A stretch of 64,000 nt of DNA, taken from Theristus sp. LFF4_11 (Eukaryota; Nematoda; Chromadorea; Monhysterida; Xyalidae). The stretch lies in the NCBI GenBank assembly GCA_030248135.1, contig JASANC010002476.1, positions 1 to 64,000 on the forward strand, given 5' to 3'. Under the pieces are notes generated by a model. It did not search any database, had not been told where the DNA came from, and saw nothing but the letters and a program-made list of their open reading frames with translations. Both the position numbers and the translations under genes were made by a program. Of the stretch, positions 11,665-20,999 are shown piece by piece (position 1 is the stretch's first letter; the number at the start of each line of letters is the position of its first letter).

Positions 11665-12043
11665 TTCGACAACATCTGCGATGAAGTTTTTGAGCGTCCC
11701 AAAGCTTGGCCTGCCATTTCCGATGCAGATAAGGTGACGATTCGCCTCGCATCGTAGAGCGTCCGATTGTGCTCGCTGCTCCGTTTGCAAGCGCTGCGTT
11801 GTCTGGTTGCTGCTTCGTGTCGTGTCTTCGCGACACCATCAGAAGAATTGATCGAATTTCAAGGCGGTATGTTTGTCTTCACTTTAGCATTAGCTTAGCT
11901 GGGGACAATTAGTGACGTTTTGGAGGTCAAAACACAAGAAGAGGCATGGTGACGGTTTGGAAAAGGGGTAATTGAGGTCACCAAAACAAAATCTGCAAAG
12001 TTCCGCCAAACGGGAGTCATTCGGGAGGCGCTTGCATACCATA

Positions 12044-12211
12044 CAGTCAAACTCCAAATTATAGGGAATCAGCTGATTGGTTGGTGGTCATGTGATGCAT
12101 GCTGTCTGTGCAGGACGACAGACGACGCTGCACAGCAATGTGTGCACAGAAAGCATGCATCACGTGACCACCAACCAATCAGCTGATTCCCTATAATTTA
12201 GAGCTCGACTG
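12044..12211. mobile_element. TA-site palindromic MITE, copy 1
   Basis: Ends are CAGTCAAACTCCAAATTATA and its inverse, flanked by TA. The arms share GGGAATCAGCTGATTGG and a short central loop. It is nested in repeat family A copy 1: the homologous stretch at about 14041 reads straight through as an empty site. Other copies are at 25782-25946 and 46194-46344. Confidence 0.85.
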
Positions 12212-12235
12212 TATGTGGTTCTTCGGACCAGTACC

Positions 12236-12700
12236 GTGGGCCCAAACAAATTTTCGAAGGGGGGGGGTATCAGCACCGTGGGCCCAAAAAAAATTTCGAA
12301 GGGGGGTATGGTGCCGTGGGGGGGGGGGGGGGGGGCCGACCAAAAAGTGAGGGGGGTCCAAACTATGGCAACGTGGGACCCCCCCATGGGGGTCCCATGA
12401 CCCATGGGAGTGCATTTTTTCAAAATTTTCTGTGGGGGGGTCCACACCCCGTCCCCCCACCCCCCATGATATTTTTTCGCTTAAATTTTGAAGGAAAAAC
12501 GCTAAATTTTGCTGCAAAATCTTTGAAATTACAATGAAGATGGTCAGTTATCATATATTCAGCTTATATTATGGACTTTATAGACAAAAACATGATTTTC
12601 GAAAAAAATTTTAGGGTGTGCAGAAAATTTTGGGGGGGGTCTCCGCCAGACAAAATTCCATGACGTAATGCATCATTATTAAAACAGGTGCATGTGCAGT
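12236..12700. repeat. G-tract-rich dispersed repeat, copy 1
   Basis: The block has G runs up to about 18 and C runs of 6-7, separated by AAATTTTCGAAG-like spacers, then a stretch (about 12460-12650) nearly identical to 14295-14480. No ORF of credible composition is present. The G runs could form quadruplexes (inference). Confidence 0.7.
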
Positions 12701-12779
12701 GGCGGTGGCCCCTGCCCTTTAAACAGGAAAGAAAAAAATGCAAAAACTAAATTGATCATTTTCACCTTATCAAAAAGGC

Positions 12780-12812
12780 TTGGCTTAGGATTAGGATTAG
12801 GTTTAGGATTAG
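12780..12812 (+). repeat. telomere-like TTAGG/TTAGGA short array
   Basis: About five units of TTAGG or TTAGGA occur in a row, with one TTTAGG variant. It is a short degenerate interstitial array, not a telomere. Confidence 0.5.
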
Positions 12813-13039
12813 GAACCTACAACGACTCATTGCAAGCAACCTCTGATCAGAAATCAAAAAAATCACTTTTAATTTCTGATCAGCTTTCAAATGCTTGCTT
12901 TCATTCATGCATTCACCAAGTTCATCAATAATCTTGTGTTTCTTTAGGTTTTTTTTGTGACATCAATTGTGTTTGTTTTGCATAATGGAAGTTTTGTGAA
13001 TGTGTTGATGTGAACTGGCCGTGAGGCATACAAATAAAA

Positions 13040-13165
13040 TTGATTGATTGATTGATTGATTGATTAAGTATGTATACAAATCGGGCCGTGGGGGGGGGGG
13101 GGTGTCGGCCAAATTTTCGAGGGGGGGTCCGATAGGGGGGTGCCCGGTTTTAGGGGGGGGTGGCA
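13040..13165. repeat. GATT microsatellite and G-run block
   Basis: A (TTGA)n run at about 13040-13066 is followed by G runs of 10, 7, 6 and 8 separated by short spacers, similar in style to the G-rich blocks on either side. Confidence 0.6.
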
Positions 13166-13451
13166 CGGTGCAATTGCACCAAGCAACATTCGTATCATTT
13201 CTTGTGATAAATTGTGTTGTTTTCGTTTGTTCATTGTTCGAGTTCCACTTTTACGCAACAAAAATGTTTTTTCCTGGTTCAGTGGATTTGGAACACAGCA
13301 CAGCCAAATAGCGTTTTCGGGGTTCAGTGGATTTGAAACACAGCCAAATAGTAAAAATGATTGTGGACACAGCCTTTAAAACTCACTTTTGTTTGACAAG
13401 TGCACCCCCCCCCCCACAGAAAATTTTGAAAAAATGCACCCCCCATAGGAC

Positions 13452-14156
13452 TAGAGTTGTTAAACAAAAATGAAATTTTTAAAAAAAAAGTGATTAAAAA
13501 AACAAAAATGCCGATTTTTTTTAATTCGAAAAATTTTCCACTAATATGCTCTGAAAACCTCAATTTTGGCACAATTTTTTGAAAGTTCAACAAAAATTTT
13601 CTTTGATTATACCTCGTAAAACCTTTAGCAGTCGATTTTGGACCGTTTTACCGACTGATTTTAGGCTTCGACAGCATCTGCGATGAAGAATTTGAGCGTC
13701 CCAAAGCTTGGCCTACCATTTCCGATGCAGATAAGGTGACGATTCGCCTCGCAGAGCGTCCGATTGTGCTCGCTGCTCCGTTTGCAAGCGCTACGTTGTC
13801 TGGTTGCTGCTTCGTGTCGTGTCGTCGCGACACCATCAGAAGAATTGATCGAATTTCAAGGCGGTATGTTTGTCTTCACTTCAGCATTAGCTTAGCTGAG
13901 GACAATTAGTGACGTTTTGGAGGTCAAAACACAAGAAGAGGCATGGTGACGGTTTGGAAAAGGGGTAATTGAGGTCACCAAAACAAAATCTGCAAAGTTC
14001 CGCCATACGGGAGTCATTCGGGACTCGGGAGGCGCTTGCATATTATATGTGGTTCTTCGGACTCCCTGATTGATTTAGCACAACTTTGATTTTTGAAATT
14101 TAAAAAAAAAATTTTTTAACAAAAATGGCGATTTTTGTTTTTTTTTAACAACCCTA
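13452..14156. mobile_element. TIR repeat family A, copy 2 (most complete)
   Basis: About 705 bp with inverted ends: TAGAGTTGTTAAACAAAAAT at the left and TTTTTTTTTAACAACCCTA at the right. The minus strand has a 62-codon ORF (13648-13836, starting MVSRRHDTKQQPDN) present also in copies 1 and 3. The superfamily is not clear; no transposase motif is visible. Confidence 0.75.
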
Positions 14157-14159
14157 CAT

Positions 14160-14790
14160 GGGACACCCATGGGGGAGGGGGTCCCACGTTGCCATAGTTT
14201 GGACCCCCCTTCTCACTTTTTGGTCGGCACCCCCCCCCCCAACGGTACCATACCCCCCTCGAAAAATTTTTTGGGCCTACGGTACTGCCCCACTCCCCCC
14301 ATGATATTTTTTCGCTTAAATTTTAAAGGAAAAACGCTGAATGTTGCTGCAAAATCTTTGAAATTACAGTGAAGAATGTCAAGTTATCATATATTCCGCT
14401 TATATTATGGATTTTATAGACAAAAAATCATGATTTTCAAAAAAAATTTAGGGTGTGCAGAAAATTTTGGGGGGGGGGGGGTGCACGGTACTGTTTTTGG
14501 GTGGTCCGATAAAATTTTTGGGGGGTGTCATTGTTACTTAGGTCCATGTAGGGGGGGGGTGGGTGGGGTGTCTAGCAAATTTCGAGGGGGGGTTGTGGAT
14601 GGTCCAGTGTCAGGTTTTGGGGGGGTGGGTGTCGCGTGACCCCCCCCCACTTTTGAATAAAGTAGGCAAACCCCCAAAGTCACATGCCCCCCGTGCCACC
14701 CCAAAATTTTCCAGCTATCTATCTATCTGGAAAAATTGCTCCAGCATTTACATCGCCCCTCCTAACCCCCCCCCCAACCATCCATTCAAA
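14160..14790. repeat. G-tract-rich dispersed repeat, copy 2
   Basis: Same organisation as 12236-12700, with C and G homopolymers of 7-12, a shared AT-rich core at 14295-14480, and a tail (CCAGCTATCTATCTATCTGG) that recurs near 46877. Confidence 0.65.
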
Positions 14791-15495
14791 AAGTGACTGT
14801 CGATCTGTCGATGGTTCGAAGTTCAGTCATGTGAATGATAAACATTGAGAAAAGTTCACGCAACATTTTTATGCAACTTTTAACACTCTGAGGCTGCAGT
14901 ATAAAAGCTAAAAAGTTTAGCAAAGTTGATTTATGAAAAGTTTGTTATCCATGTACCGTGAGTGAATCATGTGCCTTTGAGCGGCACACGTGTGTGTGTC
15001 TGCAAAAGCTGCGTTCTTTTAGTATCTAGATACCAACCGTTTCCAACGAAAAACAATGTCAAGTACATTGTATGGTTCCATTTCAACAGATTTTGGTAGA
15101 ATGCTAATAATCAATAGAAAGTGAAAAACAGAATCTGGAGAAAAGAAGACAGAAAAAACATTGCAACAGCAAGAAAAAATGATGGAATGTACAAGGAGTG
15201 TTTATATCACAAGAAAATGCTCCGAGTATGTTTCAAGCAAGAATCATTGACGATAAACAACAAAAAAACAAAACTTTTTTAAAAAGAATAATCTATTTGT
15301 AAAAAAGCACAGTCAAATAATAATCTAATTTGATTAGCACAGGTCCAGGTGTGAATGGGACCGCGACACCCGTTTTTATAACAAACCAAGTGTGTGTTTT
15401 GCGTGCGTACGTGGTTTGACTGACTGTGCTGTGCAATTAAAATATGACATCAACAACAAACTAAAAGATTTTTAAAATCTTGTTTTTTATCGTTT

Positions 15496-16806
15496 TCAAT
15501 CATGCCACGGTGGTTTCTGCTCACCCTCTTTTGGTGACTGACCCGCCTCTGAAACGATCGGTGCAACCATCTGCACGAATTCTTCGTAGTTGATTTCGCC
15601 GTCACCGTCTTTGTCAACCTGAATGTACGTTATCAGAAAACTTACGATAAAATTGAAGAAAGGAAACCACATGTAAAAGAACACTTTGAAAACAAACAAA
15701 ATATGCAGTTTTTTACAAAATGAAACCTAAACCTCTTTGATTATTTCATCAACTTCTTCTTCCGAGAATTTTTCGCCCATCGTTGTCATGAAATGCTTGA
15801 ATTCTTCTGCCGTTATTGATCCATTTCCATCTTTGTCGAATACCCTGATAAAAAGAACAAATTTTGAATAACTGCATTTTGCACTGCACTGGATCGTAAA
15901 AAAATTCTGCGTGTAGCTTTCGCTTACAAAAAAACCGCCCAATTGTTTCATGTTTGCTCATATTGATGAAGTTCTTAGCGGACCTTTATGGCTTTCACCA
16001 AAAGCGACAACGTTCTTGATAACATTTCAAGGCCAACAAACAAAAAAGAGGCACACCTGAAGGCGAGACGGATCAGTTCCTGGTCGGTTTCTTTGTTCAT
16101 GACGCGCATCATTTGACAAAACTCCGGAAAGTCAATTTGTCCGTTTCCATCAACGTCGAATTCATTGACGATGTTTAGCAATTCGTCCTCTGTCGGATTC
16201 AGGCCAAGTGTTCGCATCGCGAAGCCGAGCTCCTTCGTGTTGATTGTTCCTGAACCGTCCTTATCGAACATCTGCAATGGTAATTTGTTGAATGCAGTTT
16301 TGTTTTCTATTTTTTTGCTACTATGTATGTGCAATTGTGCACCAATGTTTTTGTCCAGCTGTCACTGGGAAACAAAAGTCTTATGGCCATTTCTTGCTGA
16401 AGCAACTACACATGTAGTGTAGTAGTCACAGTAGTGCACTCCTTGTGCCTTGTGACCCAACTTATACAGCGGGAATCTTTCTCTAAAGGACGCATAAATA
16501 GTCCGCCAAGAAAAGTTTTCACAAAAAGTACCCGAGCTTGCGGACAGATGCCGAACGCTTTTCTCATAAATTCCAAACTGTTACTACGCATGAATGCTCG
16601 TGGCAAACTGCCAGACGAGTGCAGACCTTGAACGCCTGCGCAAACTCCTGCAGCTCTTCCTGCGTGAAATCCTCGAGCGGGTTGTCGGTGTCGTGCAGCG
16701 CGTGGCCGCCGATTGCGGTCGAGGAGCACGCGGTCTGCTTGTGCGCTTGGTGGGCGCGCATCGTCGCCGCGTGTCTCGCCATCATGCCGGGTGGGATCGT
16801 GCCCGG
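15496..16806 (-). CDS. calmodulin-like four EF-hand protein
   Basis: Exons: 16806-16627, 16271-16057, 15844-15733, 15618-15496; all phases agree, giving at least 200 residues. The calcium loops are [36 protein letters not shown] and [12 protein letters not shown], all with full Asp/Asn/Glu ligand sets, so four working sites are expected. The middle follows calmodulin closely ([41 protein letters not shown]). Unlike calmodulin it has a His/Ala/Thr-rich N-terminal extension of about 50 residues and a C-terminal tail ending [11 protein letters not shown]. Exon 1 begins at an acceptor (GATTGCAG), so either Met at 16785 starts the protein or an upstream exon exists. The role is calcium sensing by family; the target is unknown. 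Confidence 0.9.
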
Positions 16807-17258
16807 CTGCAATCACAATAGCACTTTACGCAATCAACAGTCAAATGTTTCAGTTAGAAGGTGATTGAGAATTGCATTTTTGCCAGCATAAAACTTGTTT
16901 TCCATGCTGGGTTTGCTCACAAAAATGAGTGGTGGGCGACCGACAGAGCTGCTGTTTCTAGCTCAGTGCCCTTGACAAACAAGCATCTGAGCGCTAATTT
17001 ATAAATTTTAAAAATTGAGAATTTTTAGAGTTCAAATGTTAAACGCCAGGTGGCGTATATTAACACCAACTGAGCGCGTTTTAAACCCAACTGGTGTAAT
17101 TTAACGGCAAGGGGGCGTTTTTAACGCTAGTCAACAAAAACATGAGTCTTGACAAATTATTTTCGATCTCACGCGAGCTCTTCAATTCAAGCCATGCCAC
17201 AATTACGTAACCAAAGAATTCATTTTTCCTAACAGTCAATGCTTCCAAATTTACCCCC

Positions 17259-17465
17259 TCAGAAGAATCGCCTGTGAAACTGCGGGTCAACAGTTTGTCG
17301 TCGGCGGTAGTGGCAGAAAGTGTTTTGCCACGATATGCTCGATCGCAACCGCTGCTGGCAGCGCTGCTCAAGCTGAACACGCTCCGTTGCAACGGGGAAG
17401 CCGAGCTCAGGGGTCGAAGTCATGAGAAGCGTTTTGCCCAGACAAAACTCCGGAATTCTCTGAAT
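17259..17465 (-). other. possible coding exon upstream of the calmodulin-like gene
   Basis: An open frame follows a GAGGATTCAG acceptor at about 17455 and encodes a Gln/Arg-rich segment. An overlapping frame (17081-17392) is also open and Ser/Thr-rich. The GC content rises against the flanks. It could be a 5' exon of the calmodulin-like gene or of another transcript; there is no family match. Confidence 0.25.
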
Positions 17466-18233
17466 CCTCACACTCTCACGCTAAAAATGCCAATGCCAAA
17501 CTAATGCCACACTTGATTACAAACTTGATACCATACCATCCTTGATATCAAAATGTGTAAAATTGAAAGCGTTTTTCAACCATTCGCAATAACGCCGGCA
17601 TGTTTTGCAACTTTTTCGTCCTGTGCGTGTTGGTTAGGGCGGCCGGAAAACGCTTCACAGGCATTTCTGAGGAGAGTCTAGTGCTCAGAAACGTTCATTT
17701 CTAAATTTTACCTGGTGTAAAATTTGATGTAGTATCATGTTTGGTATTAAATTTAGTTTCCGTTAATCTTTTTCAAGCCAGGGGTAGAGGCAAATGTAGC
17801 AACTCAAAGACAGTTTTGTGAAAAATGGACTAAAATCATCGTGACATTCGCGGAACCACTGTCAAATTTTCAGTACTCCTTCATGAGCCCCCAAACGATG
17901 TGACGGAATCGGGTAGAATGTTGAGGCAATCGGCAGCGACTGCACTCAGTACGCCACTTGCAGCGACCGGCGCGTCATCCTTGGTTGAAGGGCGCATTGA
18001 TTTCCGGAAACACAATTTTGTGTGGTGCATTGAAAGAGCTAGAAACAGTTTGCCGTATGGTTTGCCAATGAATTGCAAAAGATGTAGATACACACGCACA
18101 AGCAATCACGATAAAATAAAACTAAAAACCACCAGCTTTTCCTGGCTTTTTATCACAAAATCTTCAACATTATTGCCAACTTTAGGCCAAAGCCCATAGA
18201 ACGCGTACAGCACCCTCACTCCCGGCCAAGAAA

Positions 18234-18761
18234 TCAATGTCCCTTTTCTTGTTCGCTGTTCTGTCGTCCATGATCAACTTCTCTTTTCGCCGAGCTGTTT
18301 GTAGTAACCTCGATCGTTTCACGATTTGTCGCGGCTGCAAGGGTGGTTCCAGTTGAATCACACGATTTTCGCACGCCATCGGCGACGCCCGTCGAAAGCG
18401 ACAGACGCATGAACGTCAGCACGCTGCGGGTGCCGTTCAAGACGATCGAATGGTGGGGCGCCGTGCACGTCGCTGCAGCATGAAAGTCGCGTTTTGCATC
18501 GCCAGCGAATGCACCGCCAGTGGCCTTTGGAGCCGGCCGATTCGCTCGTAAAATCGCCGAAATTGGGCCTCGTTTTGGTTTCTTCAAGAAATACGTTGCT
18601 CGGCACCAGTCTAACCGCGGGTTTTCAAGATTGTTGCGGCCTTTTTCTGCGGGGTTTTCATCGTTTGTTGCCTTGGAGCTGGAGGATAACTGGTGCAAGG
18701 ACTTCGGAGCTTTGGGGGTGTCTTGAGGAGCTTCGGTTTTGGTGCGGTTGGTTAGAGGCAT
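18234..18761 (-). CDS. hypothetical protein, 175 residues, single-exon ORF
   Basis: The ORF starts ATG at 18761 (MPLTNRTKTEAPQD) and ends TGA at 18234. It is basic, Ser/Thr/Ala-rich, with a Lys-Arg patch (KKPKRG) and no signal peptide or membrane segment. Its GC content is clearly above the AT-rich flanks, as in the exons of the confident genes here, which is the main reason to list it. It may be one exon of a larger gene. I do not recognise it. Confidence 0.4.
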   Translation of the reverse strand: MPLTNRTKTEAPQDTPKAPKSLHQLSSSSKATNDENPAEKGRNNLENPRLDWCRATYFLKKPKRGPISAILRANRPAPKATGGAFAGDAKRDFHAAATCTAPHHSIVLNGTRSVLTFMRLSLSTGVADGVRKSCDSTGTTLAAATNRETIEVTTNSSAKREVDHGRQNSEQEKGH

Positions 18762-18764
18762 CAC

Positions 18765-20740
18765 TTTTCTTTGCTAGTGTTTGTTTTTATAGCGACTGCA
18801 GGATCGAGACTTGTATAGATAGGTTGTTCAAACTTGCGGAAGTGGGAATAAATGGTTTTTGCTGTTTGCTTTTGAAATAAAGATGAAAAATGAAATAATG
18901 ATTGATTCATGCTTCTTAGGACGGGAAATAAAAAGCGATAAAAAGGAAAAAAATGCGCTTTTTAATGGAAACCCGTTTGATGCTATTGGATGCGTAATGA
19001 GATTTTTGAGTATAATACAGTTAATATTAATCGGGAAAAGCGCGTCAAATGTTATTTTGACAGCTTATCCATTTATTTTCTTTTTCATTTATTTCTATAT
19101 TTATTCAATTAAACGTTGGCGGTTTCCTGCCTCTCCTGAATACTTATATTCTGATTCAGAATGCAGTTCCCTTCACTTGGCAAGCGTATAGATTTGACTG
19201 CTTTTACTGCGACCACGATCACCACACGCTAAAAAATCCTTTTCGCTTTTTCATTCCCTTATTTCATGCTCTACATATGTGTTCGTTCATGCCCATTTTG
19301 TTGATCAGAAGATAACTGTGGCTAAAAACAGCAGAGCGGTGTACCACGCGAGCCCCAGCGTAGCACACCGCTCGAATTTTTTGAACCACATGTCATTTTT
19401 TAAAGTATGGCACGAAAATGGCATGAAAAGTGGCATAGCAGGGAAAATGGCATGAAAATGGCCTGTAAAACGTTTTTTGCGCGACTTACCGGTTTCTTCA
19501 CTCGAACTCTGACAAATCGAGGCATGGTTCACACGGCTATTATCATATTCCGAGAGCACCTTGATTAAAATCACGTGGAATGTAAAGTAGTACGGTACGA
19601 CATACGGTATGAGTGTCTGTGTAATAATGATCACGAAATGATTTTCCCATAAACAATATCTCTAATTTGTTGACAGACTTCTGGTCAAAAATATACATTT
19701 ACAGATGCAATTAACACGAATTTGTTATTCATGAAGCCAATGTAATATGTGCTTGTGAAAGTCGTTTGTCAAATCTGCAGACGCTTCTTTTCCATGAGTG
19801 TGGGTAGAGGGTTAGTTCTCTGAAGATTGGGAATTACGTAGACAAAAGAGTATTGAAGTCAGTCAATGCTAAGCGAGTTACAATCAGGCTGTTTTGTTCA
19901 CCCGGTCTCAGGCAAAAATACCAAAAGCATAAAAACGCTTGTTTTTAATCAACCGCACACAATCTCATGTGTGCCAACATTTCCCATTGCTTGAAACACG
20001 ATTTCATGAAAACTCGGTTTCGCATATGGTAATCACAAGAGTTTTACTGTTTAGAAAAGAAGATTTTGAAAATCATCGTCCCTCGCGAACTGTGTGACCA
20101 ATGAGAACACACATTGCCCAATCAGCATATCGGTGTGTACAAAAGCCGATTTTCGATAGCAGCATTTGCGTTTCCACAGCTAACAATTGCAGTTTAATGA
20201 GAGTGAGTGAACAAAAAATACTGGACATTACAAAGATGCAAAAGGCAAAAAAAGACAAAACCAAAAAGGAAACGCTGAAAAAACTTTGTGCTACTGTTTT
20301 GAAAGATTTATCAGCATTGTTTTGCAGTGTGTTCTATTTTCGTCATGGAACAAGACAATACTGAAAATATAATTACAAGTCTCAGACACATAGAAGCACA
20401 TTGAAACCGTTAACGTCGGCACAAAAAATCGAATTGTCAGCATTCAGAGTTCCTTCATTTTATAATGCTTGTCTCCACGGAATCAAAAAGTCACAGTGGT
20501 GGGTCAAGAGACAAAATCCAATAACTCCACACAATTGTTACATCAAAAAGGCAGGCGTTTTTTCAAAGCAAAAAAAAGATTTCCCGAAACAAATAGCAAC
20601 AGTGTTGAAATTACGCGATTTTTATGTGGCGTTCTATATTTTTACTGGTTCCGGTGTGTAAAACATCAAGAAGACCGTTAAGAATAGAAAAAGCGGTTCG
20701 ATTTATTGCAGAGAAACCGTGGTGAAACAATGCTACGGGT
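18765..20740. other. intergenic, no gene seen
   Basis: AT-rich sequence with only short ORFs of low-complexity composition. No repeat family shared with the rest of the window was noticed. Confidence 0.5.
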
Positions 20741-20990
20741 GCTGTGGTAAATTTGGTATCATCAATTTTTTAGGTTCTGCAATTCGTGTGCAGACAGACG
20801 TTTAAAGGAAACTAGTTTCAACCTTTATGTGGCAATTCAAAATAGACAAAGTGACTCGGCATATTTAAGGGACTCGAACCACTTTGCCGATTTTGAATTC
20901 CCGCGTCCGGCATGAAACTGTTTTACCTACTTGTATCATCTATGCGCGCATTGAGTCTCGGGACCAAAGCAAGAGATAACAAATTATAAA
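20740..20990 (+). repeat. dispersed repeat family S, copy 1
   Basis: The sequence matches 50490-50710 in inverse orientation over about 220 bp (shared GATTTTGAATTCCCGCG, CTATGCGCGCAT, GTCTCGGGACCAAA). A shorter copy lies at about 460-575 in the last TAF3 intron. There are no clear terminal repeats. Confidence 0.7.
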
Positions 20991-20999
20991 GTTTCTTTC

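Larger units (their letters stand above)
10025..12236. mobile_element. TIR repeat family A, copy 1 (interrupted and 3' truncated)
   Basis: The sequence matches copies at 13452-14156 and 47171-47818. It starts TAGGGTTGTTAAAC and is split at 10247/11665 by a hAT element, then interrupted again at 12044-12211 by a TA-site MITE. The right end is replaced by a G-rich block. The minus strand carries an ORF (11558-11839, starting MVSRRHDTKQQPDN) conserved in all three copies. Confidence 0.7.
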
